A stretch of 64,000 bases of DNA from positions 6,802,501-6,866,500 of the forward strand of contig OZ005619.1 of assembly GCA_963930655.1 (NCBI GenBank). The letters are read 5' to 3'. Positions 33,323 to 48,300 of the stretch are shown in pieces (position 1 is the stretch's first letter; each line of letters opens with the position of its first letter). Source of the DNA: Myrica gale. Lineage: Eukaryota > Streptophyta > Magnoliopsida > Fagales > Myricaceae. The notes below the pieces were generated by a model, which saw only the letters and a list, made by a program, of their open reading frames with translations, was not told the DNA's origin and did no database searches. The position numbers were made by a program, and so were the translations under genes.

Positions 33323-36300
33323 ATGCCACTGTTCCTCACGGAGGAGGAGTTCGCGCGCTGCACGAACGACGCCGTTGTAGTGGCGGAGAAGGCCGACGCT
33401 TTCATCACCGAGCTGTATAAGGAGGTCGAGACCTTGAGGGCCCAGGCCGACGCCTCCGCCATCACCGCCGAGCAAACCTGTTCGTTCCTCGAGCAGAAGT
33501 ACCTTTCCCTCTCCGCCGAATTCTCAAAGCTCGAATCCCAGAACTCACAGCTTCAGTCGTCTCTTGATCAGCACCTCTCCGACCACGCCCAAGTCCAGGC
33601 CCAAAAGCACCAACTCCATTTGCAAACGGTAAGAACACTTTTCTCGCTCGTGTGTAATTCTGTTTATTTTGTGCTTTTCTATGTAAATGTGTATATTGTG
33701 TGCAAATGTGTGTTCACGTTTGGATGAAGCTGTCTTGGTGTTTTGGAATTCTGTAGATCGGAAAGGATGGGGAGATAGAGAGGTTGACAGCGGAGGTATC
33801 GGAGTTGCATAAGTCGAAAAGGCAGTTGATAGAGTTGGTGGAGCAGAAGGATTTGGAGATCAGTGAGAAGAACGCCGCTACCAAAAGCTATCTTGATAAA
33901 ATTGTGAGTTGCATACGATTGTGCCTTTGCTGCTTGGTTTGTTGGATTTTGTATTTTTGAAGCTGAACTATTGTCTTTTTGCTATTCTCCTTTGTTTGAT
34001 GATTTTGAAGGTCAACTTGTCAGAGACTGCCGCACAAAGGGAGGCCCGTTTGAGTGGATTTGAGGCTGAGTTGTCTCGTGCGCAGGCTGCATGTTCTCGT
34101 CTATCACAGGTATGAACAATGCTTTAGTTGTCAACTCTATGGCTCAGTATTCTCTCTGGCTGGCTTTAAATTCTCTTTTCTTCTTGAAGGATTCTTGTTC
34201 CCCTTTCCTGGTTGCATTTGTTTGTTCTCTTTTCCTGGTTGCTTTTGGCGTCAGAAATTGAGATTTCTTGCTCTCCAATTCTGTTGCTTGGGGATTCATA
34301 TTAAGAATCAATAGTTAAGTCTGCGGTGGCAAATATAGCCATGAAACCATTGTCACGAACCTAATAATATTTCTGAAGCAAGACAATCTTGTACTGCCAT
34401 CAGTGCAGCTAAGGAATCTAGTTTTCATATTGAGGAAAGTTTTGTTTAGGTCTTCTGTTGCTGGCTGTTGTACTTTCTGTTTTGTTGCCCCCCTTCTCTT
34501 GTGCCATCAGGTTTGTTATTTGCCATTTATTTATTTATTTTTTGATAAGCTGTTATTTGCCATTTATAACATTGTTAATTGCTTCTAAAAATCATGGTAT
34601 GGTGGCAATGGCAGACAGGGGAGTTGCACTAATTTGGTAGCTTTCTTTCTTTTTTTTTTTTTTTTTTTTTCTCAATTTGATAAGTGATAGAACTTTCAGC
34701 AGGGAGAATAAATAAAAGAAAGAACAGAAGGATCTATCTACTACATCTTAATGCATGACACCTTGATGGATAAACTTCTTGGACAATTGATATGATTCAG
34801 CATTTCATTTGGTTTTTAAGACTGTTCAATGGGGCAAGATTTCTACTTGACAAGCATCTTTTCCAATTGAGCTTGAGTTTAACTGTTTAAGGGGTTGGCT
34901 AGACCTGCCAATTTTGGTGCACTTGTTAAAGGAATGAGTTGGGGCTTGCATGCTCCACAACAAATCTACCAGCAATCACAATTTTCTGCTCAAAACTCAT
35001 ACACGCACTGATGAAAGTGGACAGATCAAAACTGAATTTGCACTTTAACTTCTATGCTTTCTGCAAAACTTTTTCTTATGCTAGGAAATATTAATTAAGG
35101 GGTCAATGGAGGGTAATACTGACGTGAGGAACATGGTTATATGATGGTTAGCTTGAAAGAACATTTACATCTAGAATTTTTCCCTTTCTTGTAAATGGTA
35201 ATTTTCTGCCTTTAAGATAGAAAGAATCAAAGAACCTTAGGCAGAAAATACATAGAATTGCTGACAGAAATGTAGTAACCTCCACACTCATCCCAGAAAA
35301 ATAAATGTGGCATATAGTTTTTTCATGATTCTGACACTGTGTTTACTAGATGGGCTAATGATTGGGAATTGGAGGAGTTTACGTCTTTTTTCTCCACTCT
35401 TTATGAAAGTGTGGTAAGAAGAGAAGTTTATGATAAGATGCTCTGGTTGGGGTCTAAAGATGGTAGCTTCTCAGTCAAATCTTTTTATGGCTTCCTTTAT
35501 GGTGTTACCTCGGATTTGTTTCCGTGGCGTGGGGTGTAGAAGTCTAAAGTCCCTACGAGAGTTGCATTTTTTGTGTGGGAGGTGATGCATGGCCGGATTT
35601 TGACTATCGATAACTTAAGGAGAAGGGACATTGGTGCGACTTATTGGTGTTATTTGTGCAAAGGAGGTGGGGAAACAGTTGACCATTTGCTTTTACAGTG
35701 TCCGGTGGCGAGGGGTTTGTGGGATTTTGTTTTCCGTATTATTAACCTTACGTGGGTTATGCCAGGAAGGGTGGGGGATGTGTTGGTGTGTTGGAGTAGA
35801 AAGTTTGCGGATCCTTTGGCTCAAGTGGCTTGGAAGATGATTCCGTTTTGTATTTGGTGGTGCTTGTGGAGCGAACGCAATCGAAGATGTTTTGATGATT
35901 CTGCAATGTCTTCGAATAAGTTGCAAGATACTTTTTTACTTTCCATTTATCTTTTGGGCTAATGCTGTGATGGGGGGTCCTTTCTTAGATTTTCAAGATT
36001 TTGTTAGTTATTTTGCTTGTATGATTTGAGTGAGTTTGGTACATCCTTTGTACTATGCTTTCTCTTTTTCTTTTTCTTCTCTTTTTAATAATATGAATTT
36101 ATTCATAAAAAAAATGATTTTGACACTGTGCATGAGTGAATTCCAAGAATATATAATTGCTGACATAAATGTGACATATATATATTTGCAGGGACTGTAA
36201 CTAAAACATTGGGCAGCTTGTCCTCATTGCTTGGACCAAGAACCTCTAGGAAAAACTGTCTAGAATGTCTGCAAGCGTCTCCTTTGTCACACTATTAGTG

Positions 36301-39300
36301 ATTCTCGTAGGATGTCGCCTTTTTATGACAGATAACGTGATCAATGAACAATGGCTGGACTTCTAGAATCATGCTTGTTTGTCATGCACATTCTAATCCT
36401 TTGGCATGTCCATGCTAGGTTCTGGCCTTGGTGCTTGCCTGTTACTGTCGTGACTACCAGTTGCTTCCAATGTCTTCTATGTTTTATGCATTCTTTCGTG
36501 TTTCATTTTGAATCTACTTGTGTTTGGATTTGAGCAGGAGAAGGAACTTATAGAGAGGCATAATGTCTGGCTTAATGATGAGCTGACAGCTAAAGTTGAC
36601 AGTCACATCAAGTTGCGTAGAAAATATAATGATCTTGAGGCTGATATGTCAGCAAAACTTGCAGATGTAAGACTGCCTTTATGAGTTGGATTTTGTAATC
36701 ATTGATGAAGCATCTTCCCTTCCCCCGCCCCCCCCCCAAAAAAAAAAAATTGTAATATTGTTGCTCCGTCAAATTTAAATTTTCTGTTAATGCTTTTAGG
36801 TTGAGAGGCAGTTCAATGAATCCTCTGGCTCATTGCAATGGAACAAGGAAAGAGTGAGGGAGCTAGAGGCGAAGCTAACGTCCTTGCAAGAGGTGTGATA
36901 TGTCCTAGTTTGCCTCCTAAATTCTTTTTCATGTAATTCATTTTGCAGCAGCTGCCTTAGTATATTTATTTGTCACTTGCGTAGGAATTGCATTCATCTA
37001 AAGACGCTGCCGCTGCCAATGAAGAGCAATTATCGGCTGAACTCTCAACAGTGAGTTCCATGAAACGTCTTTGCAAATTAAAACAGTCGTCGGGTCTTTT
37101 TTAATCTTTTACTCTTTTTCATATCTCTTTAGGCTGTGGACAATAAGTATGCTTGTTACTATATGGTTATTGGAATACTCATTTTCGCTGTGCCTCTGTT
37201 CTTTTTTTTTTTGATAAGTACTGTGCCTCTGTTGTTCTTATTACTGTCCCGACTGTCCCGATCGTTCTCATTAGAAAGAAGATCAACTTCTGAAATCCAT
37301 CTTATATTTACTAAAGCAATTGAATTGCTGCTAACAGACATTATGTAAATACTATGCTGTACGTTATTGTTTCTTCTTGGTGATGATGTCTGTGCTCTAT
37401 TAGTTCCTTAGGAAAGTAGCCTAGCTTTGCTATGGGAAGGGATCGGGAGCAATCTGCATCCAGTGAGTGTGATCTTTTCTTGGTTGACAAAGGACATCAA
37501 GGGAAATGTGGGGTTGGGATATTACAATTAGGGTTTGTAATGATTTGGGAACCTTTAAAGTTTGCATATCTAATACTTTTTTTTGATAGGTAAATAAAAG
37601 TTTTATTAAAAAGAAAAAAGAATTAACAGTACAATAGGCTGTACTGAAAACATCTAAAACATACAAGCTAGAAAGCTACAAAAATCTAGAAGATCCAAAA
37701 ACGGAAACCCCAATACAACATTAGACCAAAGGAAAAGAGACTGTAACATGTGACTCTTAAGACTCTCCATCGTTGACGCTTGGTTCTCGAAACAACGAAT
37801 ATTTCTTTCTCGCCACAAACACCACCAAATACAGGAAGGTATCATCCTCCAAACCACCAAAGCTGTTGTGTCGTCAAACTTCTTCTTCCAACATCTCAAC
37901 ACCTCAACCACCCTAGAAGGCATAACCCAAGAGAAGTTCAATATAGATAAAATATGTGACCACAAACATCGAGCAACGAACAATGAAGTAGAATATGATC
38001 AACAGGGAGCTCCCCATCACATCTACACAAATAACACCACTCTGTCAAGCAAATACCCCTCCGCCTCAAATTATCTATTGTCAAAATTTTCTTTATGCAT
38101 ATCTAATACTTTTCTGGAATTCATAAAGAAAATTGAGAAACTATGAAAAGCAAGGGCTAACTACTGTCAAAAGCATTCATTAGTTTTCTAGGTGGAATAA
38201 AGAAGCCAAAGATATGTTTCTGAAAGAAAACTCACAACTTGCACTCTTGTCATGTCGTGAAAGAATATTTACACCTTTTATGCCACTAAATAGTGGGCTA
38301 ATGAAAAGAGTATTACTTCATCTACTGGTTGACTGAAACAGTTCAAAATGACAGATTAATCTTCTGCTCTCATATTTGCTTGAAATTCGCCAAACATATC
38401 TAGCCAATCAGTACTAGACTCTGGTGCATTGTGGTGTCAGCAGCATGGACGTAATTATAGGTTTCTGTCCTAGATTCTCTTTTTTGAGGCTAGAGAAAAT
38501 TTAAGAGAATCTATTGCTGCCAAGAGGAATCTTATTGGGAGAATCATGTATGAATGGAGATTTCTTTGAGATAATGATGGTGAAGCTAAGACCTGTTACT
38601 CATTGTTTCAGCCGACTATGATATAAAGCTTGTTGAGTTGAAAAATACATGTAATCGTCTATCTTGCTATATGATAATATGCTGAAAAGTGAAGGTAATT
38701 GGTCCAACCTAGGTAATAATTCAGGATAGTGTGGCCCCCTCCTCTGGCTGTCCCTGCCTTTTCTTCTCTTGCAACAGGGGAAAAGCGAGTGATATGTTAC
38801 TTTTGAGTGAATAAAATTTGGTTCTTGATGAATTGTCGGCATTGTTGAAGGTAAACATTTTGTGGGGTCATAGCATAGAGGTTTAGGTTGTGGGCAGTTG
38901 ATGGGTAGGCAACGCACTATCTAGGTTGGTCTTAGCAAGTCAATGAATAACCTCTATGCAGTTTCGGAGGAAAGGTATAGCCTGAGCTCTCTGCATTGTG
39001 TACTTTTGACCTTTGGCGTCAGTATGTAACTTAAACTTCTGACCATATGGAGTCGACTACATGGCAAAGGAAGGTTGTGAATGCAGTAAGGCTTAGCAAT
39101 TGGTTGGACAATGCTTGTGTTTCTTGTCTCCTGTTATGACTGTCCCTTAGGGATCTGGAAACCTAAAACTAACACAAGCAGTGGAAAATATTCTTTATAA
39201 TTTATCTCACTCATGGCTGGGCACATCTGACTGGCTCACTTTCTTTGTAAATATCATGCTACAAAAAGCTGAAATATTACATGCTTGTCCTCCTGAATGA

Positions 39301-42300
39301 ATTCTTTATTGCAAAAGATATATAAGCTGTCAAATCAAAGTACTGGTTCTTTGCATCGGCTATTAGAAATAAGAATGCTGCTTTGCATGAAGACTATGGT
39401 AGACTATGGTGGTGGGCATATATTTCCCATGTCATGTAATGGGCCATATTTTGGTGACAAAAAAAGTTGGGGTTTCTATTTTACTACACAAAAGATAAGG
39501 TGGTTTATGTGTGGTGTGTTGAAGATTGAAGGATATGTCGCTTAGTTTCCAGGGAAACAAAAAAAATAGCACAATATTTTCCTTTTTTATGGGAAAGGAT
39601 GATCAATTCAAAGTTCATGTGGCTCTTGGTTCTCCTGGAATTAGTGATGAGGTATATTGAACAGCACAACAGATCAAAGTTTGCTTCTGCACTTCTGGGT
39701 CATATATCTTTGTTATGAAACACGAGCGATTTTTCAAGTTTTGTGATAACCTCGTCAAGTGCTCTGCAAGGCGAATTTACTTCAGTCTTCTGCTAGTTGC
39801 ACCTTTACCTTTGTTTCATAATAATGTGTTGGCTCTTGATTCTGTGGCCGTATCTGATGCTGAGTACCAAAGCATGAGGACAGAGTTTTTTTTTTCCCAG
39901 TCAAGTATTTTTCATTAAAATGTTTTCCACTTTGCAGGTAAACAGGCTTGTTGAACTATACAAAGAAAGTTCTGAGGAATGGTCCAGGAAGGCAGGAGAG
40001 CTTGAGGGTGTCATCAAAGCCCTAGAGGTGAAATTTTCTATCTTCTTAAAATTTGGATGTTTGGCAAATTTATCTTCTTGTCTTTGCTTTTTGAGTTTTT
40101 TGGCTATCTCAAGCAGACACATTTGGATCAAGTGGAAAAGGATCACAATGAGAGACTTGAAAAGGAAGTATCTGCAAGAAGCCAATTTGAAAAGGTATGC
40201 TTCCTGACTTATATGTGATGAGTATTGATGTTTCAGTTGGTCAGGCAGCTATTTTTTTTTTGCTGTGGCTCTCCATTTTGCAGATAGTCATCATGATTGG
40301 AGAACACTTTCATAGGACTAGTTTGCACTTGTGTGATATTTACTGAAAGATAGAAGCTAGGGAAATCTTCTGCTATGTTTGGTTACATGTTTTAAAAACA
40401 ATTTTTGTTCTCAAAATCAATTTCTTATTCAAACATAATTTTTTCCTCTAAAATCCTTTTCAATCCCTAATAAAATTTTCCTTCTTGTCATTAACCTTGT
40501 TTTCCTTGACAGAAAAACACAAAACCCATAAGCAATTCCTCTCACAAAAGTTTTCCTTCTAAACATACTCTCATAACTTTCACAATCTCCAAGACAATAT
40601 ATTTTAAACATTTTCTCTTGCTAGACATGTTTTCTACGGACCCCACCACTTTTACGAACTACCAAAAAAATACATCTCAAAAAATGTTCTTAATAATTAC
40701 AGAAAATGTTTCAATACACAACCAATCATAGCCTCTAGGTTTGATGATGTGCTTAAAACAGTCTCTTATATAGTATAGGATGATGTTTTATTATAACAGC
40801 TTGTCATTGTGACCAATCAAATCTCTTGTTATGATTGTCTATATTATCTACTTTCTTTTGAGTACCACGTGATTAATTGGAGTCTGTTTTTAGTATGCTT
40901 TCTTTTGAGTACCTCATGATGATTATTTGGAGCTCTGTTTTAAGCGTGCTTATACTTTGTTAGAAGCTGGCTGAATATTATCATATTACTTAGTTGTTGA
41001 ATCTAGCTCCAATTTCTTTTTTGCCTAAGTTCGCTCCAATGTTTTCCCCTATTCACAGTTATTTTTTGTAATTTATTTCTTATAGGACGCTTCAGATCTG
41101 AGAGCAAAACTTAAGAAGTGTGAAGCTGATCTTGAAAACAGTAGAAAATCCAATGAGCTGAATCTTCTTCCACACAGCAATTTCTGCACTGAAATGTATG
41201 TCATGTTATGGTGCATCTAATAGTTTTTTTCCTGAGTTGCTCTTTTCATTTCCTTGAAGAATGTTTGGGATCACTGACACCAAAAGAGAGAATGTCATAG
41301 ATATTGATGCTGTTTAGTTCAAGAATGTGGCCGTTATGAATGCGCTTGTAACTTAATGGGATATGCTGGTTCCGTGGATGTAAATCCCTGACTCTTCCAA
41401 TCAAGATCCTTGCTAGCTTAATTTGTGATTGTCGTTATTTTATGGGTATAACAGACATATAACATTCATCTTTTGGAGTCTATCAATTGGGTCTGGATGA
41501 GATAATACAGTAGCTTCTTTTATAATGTGAGGGCTGCAACTTTGTGAGAGAGCTAGAGAGAGAGAGATGATCAGATATATGTATAATGTGCCAACTTCTT
41601 AATTCTAATTAGATCAGAAAGTATAAACAGCACCTGGATTCGAATGGGGAAGGCATCAGTTAGAAAGAAATACTGTAGGTTTACACAGGTGCACCAATCA
41701 TAAAATACAGACACAAGTGGCCAAGAGAGAGCCAGTCCAATTAATGTTTAGTAGAGAAAAAATGTAGCATCTTATATTAAGGTATGCGAACCTATTAGAA
41801 AAACCTCTCTTGGATCTCCTGGATAATGGAGTTTTAAATCTGGTGGCTGTTTGTGAATGGATGAGACATTACTTGGGTGTTTTAATAGTGTAAACTATTA
41901 TACAATTCAGTCCTATCTTTAATTTTTTAGCTGGGTTTATCTTTCAAGAATAGTTTCTCTCTCTCTCTCTCTGCAGAATGGCTTAGTCTGTAACTTTTAT
42001 AATGCATTTTCAAGGATATATCTTTAATTCCATCTTTTAGATGTTACTGAGAACTCAAGGAGAAAATCTTATTTCTATAGAAAGAGAATTGTTTTGTTCT
42101 TTTTTTTTCCTATTTGGAATGAAATGGAGTTATTGGTTTACAGCAAGATATTTGGATGATTTTAAATTGCTTAGAATCTGAAAATTTAGATATTTTGATT
42201 ATAAGAGAATCATTTGCTATTTGGGGAGGTGTATTTTTTAGTCATTTTCAAAGGATCTTTTGAGTGGGTCATCTTTTCTCTCTCATTTATCTCGGTCCTT

Positions 42301-45300
42301 AACAAATCTAACTGTGGTATGCTGTGAACCCTAAATTGAAATAAAGTATGGAGTCAGATCCACAGCCCCTTCCTCTTAACACATATCCAAATACGTCCTT
42401 TTATGCCCTGGAATCCCTGGAAAGGTCTGACTAGCTCGTGTTTTGGGTCATCATTTTATTTGGCGCTTTTGAACCTTTTGGATGCCTATATATGGTTGAT
42501 TGTTGAGTCGTGTCTCGCTATACTATTTCTGATATCTTCCAGAAAGACAACAGATATTGAATGTTGATTTGGAAATATCTGAGGTGGGATCCCCTCTTTT
42601 TCTGGCAGTCATGTTGTATGTGTGTGACAGTTACTCATGCTGGAGAGATCTCCTGTATTCATATCCATCTTTGGTATGTGTTATGCTGTTGTTCCGCATA
42701 TGCTAAAGCATTCCTGTAACTAAACTCTTGAGTGTTCTTCCTTCTGTTAATTCAATGTGCTGGTTTAGAACGTAATTAATCTCTGCTAGTTATGTAGTAC
42801 CAACTTAAAACATTGCAGTATCTTTGTGATGTTAATCTTTTATGCTATGGTTTTTGACAGATAGATTGTTTCACAAAGTCAATTTGGCTAAGTCTTTAGC
42901 AGATGATGCTTATTGTTTTAGATTATGCTGTTATCCTGTTTATGTAACTGATTTGATTGTTCTGTTGCAGATTGGTGAATTCATCTGACACAAGTTACAT
43001 GGTTGAGGATAATCAGATGATTATCCCCAAGATTCCTGCAGGTGTTTCAGGAACAGCCTTGGCAGCTTCACTTCTTCGTGATGGTTGGAGTGTGAGTCAT
43101 TGAACTTTACTTGTTTAATTACTCTTGTATTTTAACTATTTTTTAAAATTTATAGTTCGTTGCTTGCCTTTCCTTTTAGCTGGCTAAAATGTACGCAAAA
43201 TATCAAGAGGCTGTTGATGCCATGCGACACGAGCAGTTGGGAAGGAAGCAATCTGAGGCCATTTTGCAACGGGTATGGTTAATTCATGCAACGATGATAA
43301 TCCATCATATGGTAGAACATGACATTAGGATGATTTACAGTTTTAAAGACCTATATTCTGGAGGAATGGTAATTCAATTTCAGGTTTTTGTATTTGTCTA
43401 CCAAACCCACCCTGCGGTTTTGACTTTTTTTTTTTGAAAAGTTAATTAAATTTATTACATTTTTTTTGAGGTAAATTGAAGAAGCAGGACTAAGCCTGCG
43501 GGGTTTGGGGGATTTGACCCCCGGATCTATCCCTCCCCAAAGGGAGGAGGTGCTATCTGAGCTAAAGTTCATTGGCTTGCAGTTTTGACTTCATAGCTTC
43601 TGCTTTAGTCTCTGGGTTGTTTCTTCTCATTCTTCCAGACTTGAAAATTGTAATATTGGGCTTGTTCTTGTTTCTTGGAGGGAGATTATTTTTTCTGCTA
43701 AGCTCGTAAAATTTAGCTTGATGATTACTGCCCTTCTTTAAATTGTATTTTAACCCATATTTTCAAATGTCTTTTACCAGTCTGCCGTCAACTGTTGTCC
43801 TCATTTTCTTGTTTTATTAGATAGGATGCTTAGTTTAGATGGAATTTGATTTTGCAGGTCTTATATGAATTGGAGGAGAAAGCTGAAGTCATTTTGGATG
43901 AAAGAGGTATTTGCTAACCCTGACTTAATTGTTGAGAATAGTGTCCCCCCCCCCTCTCTCTCCCAAACAGGCCATATCAGTTTAACTGCTAATTACATGA
44001 AACTCTTTCAATTTCTAAATTTTTTCCTGCTTTTTTTTTTGTGGGGAGGGGGGTCGATTTTGGGAGTGTCAGCTAAGCATCACAGCTTGGATGTTAGTAC
44101 TTTAATTGTGTGTTTGCAATTATCAGATGTATACTACATGTTAACAATTAATGAAAGGAACTATTTTTGGGCAAGTATTTTACTGAAATGCTTGAGCTGC
44201 AGTTCCTTCTTGTGCTACCGGTTCTATAAAGTAGAATTGAATTGAAGCAGTGAAAGTGGTTCTTCTGGTTCTATATTGTAGTACACTGCTACTTAAGTTT
44301 GTGATATGCAGCCATTCCCTGCTGCAAAACTGCTCCAAACGACTGGTTGATGTTTCATGTTGGAGTATATTTATGGAACTGATGAGTCATCGCCCAACTA
44401 ATGACATAGGTGTTGTTTAGCATGGCAAAAATCTTTATATTCCAAGTTTCTAGGAGAATTTTGTTGGAGTGAGACTTATATGGGTTTTTGTGAAAAGTTG
44501 GTAGATAGTTTGAAAGTTGTATGGTAGGAGATTGGCTTTTATTGGCGTTTGTGAAGAAGTGTGGATAAGATGAGTTGATAGGATTTTTCATAATTGAATG
44601 GTATTGGAGATGGTGAAAAAGTGTAGGTAGGAGATTGATTTTTATTGGAATTTTAGATTGACTTTTATTGGAGTATGTGTAAAAGTTTTCAGATTTTGTT
44701 ACCTAATTTTTTTTTTTGTTTTTGTTTTTTTTTTTTTTTTTTATGTTTTGACAAATTCAATGCAATCTTAAGAATTTTGTAGGATGTTAAACATGACCAT
44801 AGCGACATAAATTGGCTAGTTTTGTGTAGGGCAAAAGTATAATGTATCTCTCTTAACTACCACCCCATTTGCAGTGTTCCTTCAATTACAGTTCTTGGCA
44901 ATTGATCCTCTAAGCTGTCATTTTTTACAATTTGGCCCCTCATGTAAGATCTCGATATTAATATGAATGAAAATCTTAATTGGTAGATCTTTAACGAGGG
45001 GGAACTTGCCAAAAGTGATAGTTTAGGAGTTAATTGCCAAGATCGTACCTTGAGGTGGTATTTTGTGAGAGTAAGTATTATTATCCCTTTGAATAATTAA
45101 TGTGTATCTTTGGTAAATGTCTTTCATTACAATACTATCTCGTGGAGGTATGTTACTTAAGAGTGGTTGTCTGTTATATTTTACCATGTCAACTTAATGA
45201 GTAAAAGCTCGTTCTTCCATATTTCTTGTAAAGTTTGCAAGTAAATGTCTTTCTTTTATATGGATGCACCTTTTTTCAATTCAAATGAAAAGCTTGGTGA

Positions 45301-48300
45301 GTTTCAACTTGTTGCTTCGGTGTATACCCTGTTACGTCGATAAAATAATTGACATGAATGCAGTGGAACATGAGAGAATGGCCGAGGCATACTCTATGAT
45401 CAACCAAAAACTGCAGAACTCGCTGTCTGAACAGGATAACTTGGAGAAAACCATCCAGGAATTGAAGGTCTCTGACATATTTATCGAACCTGTATGTCTC
45501 AACTGTATCTGTCTTCGTTGTCTGACGCCTATATTTCCCAGGCTGACTTGAGGAGACACGAACGCGACTATACTCTTGGTCAGAAAGAGATTGTTGACCT
45601 CCAGAAACAGGTAAAAATGAAGAGCATTCCCAGGCCTGATGATCAATTAAGAGTCCCATCAGCATTATTCATTAGACCGCGCCTTCTGAACCCTTTGTTT
45701 TTAGATTGTTTTGAGTCAGTAATTTTGTTGTTTGGGTTATCCACACTAGAACAGGACATTGAGGTCATGAATATTGATCAGCTAGACTTTCCTCAAGTGT
45801 TAGCATTTAGTTACTAAAACATAGGCATTGAATGACTCAATATCTTCTTCATTTTTCAATTTCATTTATCTTCCTTCTGCCATATCTTTCCTTATGTTTG
45901 TGATTTAATGGAAGGCCATGGTTTTCACAAGTTTCTTTGTCTTCATCATTGTTGGATTTTATTTTTAACATATTCTTTGCCTTTCCTTTTTCCCCCCATT
46001 TAACTTTTGTTTTAACGTGTCACTTGGCTATTGTGTAAATTTCCCATACTTAAGGAGTATACTCCTAAAAATTTGGTTTTGTCGTGGGATTGTCAAACCT
46101 GCATCCAGGCAACCTGGAGTACATGCCCTTTATTGTTCTCTACATTTTCTGATTAAATCCTCTGCATTTTACTGGAGTGTTGCTTTGTATCAAAGTATTT
46201 TTCAGTGCCACTTACCAGTCTACTGTCAATTGGGAGATGTTGTTTTAGGTGACAGTTCTTCTTAAGGAATGCCGAGATATACAACTGCGTTGTGGAGCTA
46301 CTGGGGTCTATAGTATTGATGATGGTACAACTGTTATGCAGACAGTTCCAGAGTCTGATACTGAAAAAGTGATCTCCGAACGCCTGGTGAGCTTTTTGCC
46401 TGTTCTATCCTCAGCATGGCTTCCTGCACATACTTTTCCTTTGTAGAAGTAATTGACAGGTAATTGATATTACTTTTGAATGGAACATGTAAACAGTTGA
46501 CGTTTAAGGACATAAATGGGTTAGTTGAGCAGAATGCCCAACTCAGGAGTCTTGTTCGTAGTCTTTCGGATCAAGTTGAAAGTCGAGAGATGGAGTTTAA
46601 GGTTGGTCAGAAAAATTTCTTCTGTCAATCTTATGCAGGTTTGTTTTGCTGAAAAATCTTGTTTCATACTCTGCTGTGTATTAATTGCAGCAAATGCTTG
46701 AAATGGAGCTCAGAAAACACACTGATGAAGCTGCCTCTAAAGTTGCTGCTGTGTTGCAAAGAGCTGAGGAGCAGGGGCAGATGATTGAATCCCTTCACAC
46801 TTCAGTAAGTGTTTATTAGGGCCACCTTTTGATTTGCAGCTCTCCTGCTATTTGTTATATTAGTCGTTAAATAAATCACACTTGTACCTCTCAAACAACA
46901 GCTAATCCTTCCACACTTCAAATTGTTGCAAATGATCCCATAATTTGAAGTTTCAGTTTAATTTAGCCTCAATTGTCCAAATCAATCCCTATGTCCAAAT
47001 CAGGTGTTGTTGATCTGGAAAGAAAATGCATCACACGCGTTTTAGGTGCTTTTTGGGTAAATTAAATGACTATTATACCTGATGAGTTCCTTCAATTAAG
47101 AAGAAAAACATGTTCATCTGGCTTGTTTGTTGTCTTCGTCTTCTTCTCCAGCTCTTCCCGTAAATTATACTAACCTCTTTCTCCAAATGCTCAAGGCAAA
47201 GAAATAATACTTTTTACTGCTTCGTCCCATCAACCAACACGAAAATGCAAGAAGCAGAAGTATTAAAATAAGAAGCTGCTCAATTCCCAAAATCTCAAGT
47301 ACTTTATGATGTTGAGGTAGCAGTTCTAGTGTTTGATATAATGCCTGCTGGAGACACGATCATAATTTATCCTGTGATAAACTGCTATCCTATGTGCTCG
47401 AGGCCTTTCAATTTCTGCAAGGAATTTCATCTAATTGTGCGCTTGCACTCCAATTGCGTTCCTTCTCAGAAGCCCTTCAAATCTGTTGGTTGCTGTAGCA
47501 CCACCTGGCATTAGATGGTTGTGAGTTAGATTATACCCGGGGTATGATCTAGAGGGTGGACCGTGCCTATGGATCGTGTAAGAGATCAAATGGAAGAGAA
47601 CAAAATAACTAAAACAGACACTACATGTTTTTATTTAGCAAAAAGTGACTTGCACTCACTTTTCAGAGGTTATATTGTCTTACAGTTAGAGATACTTAGT
47701 GTTTTGAAGGAATCAGCTATGGTGATATTAGAAGGTGGAGAATACCTGGTCAAGGAAGGAGGGAGTGGAGATGAGATGAAGAAGATAACTGTCTCAACTT
47801 TATTATTTGGGCTTAGAGCTAATTCCCTCCTCTTTGGAACCTCATTTCAGCGAATTGCTTTCTGCTTTTTTCAAGGGTTCTCTGACCATCTTTCGCTGGT
47901 TGAACTAGTTGAGGCAGTGGGTGTTTGTAACTCCCCAAAGATGTGCAAGCCATTGAGCTATATGTCAAAAGGACTTGCTGATGTTGCTTTTGAAGCCTAT
48001 TAGAGTCATTATAAGCTCGGCTCCACCTAATAAGAATTCGCATATAGTCATTACCAAGTCCATTATGGTACCATTTGTAAAGCCTATCGGTAGTGCTAAC
48101 CACTGCACTAAATTTCAAAAAGACTAGCTAAGGATGTTTTGGAAACTCGTTAGTCATGATAAGGCCCAGTTTCACCTTCTAAAGATCCAATTGACTGTTC
48201 TACCATTCAAACTCCCTGTGATATTTGGGATTTCCAGTATTATAGGTCTCATGGCTAGAAAAATGGCTGTAGCAGCAGAGATGGACAAGGTCTTAGTCCG

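Noticed and set aside
47563..48003. 146-codon ORF as a gene nested in NUA intron 17
   Set aside because: No recognisable domain, a competing ORF on the other strand, and no splice or promoter support in its orientation.
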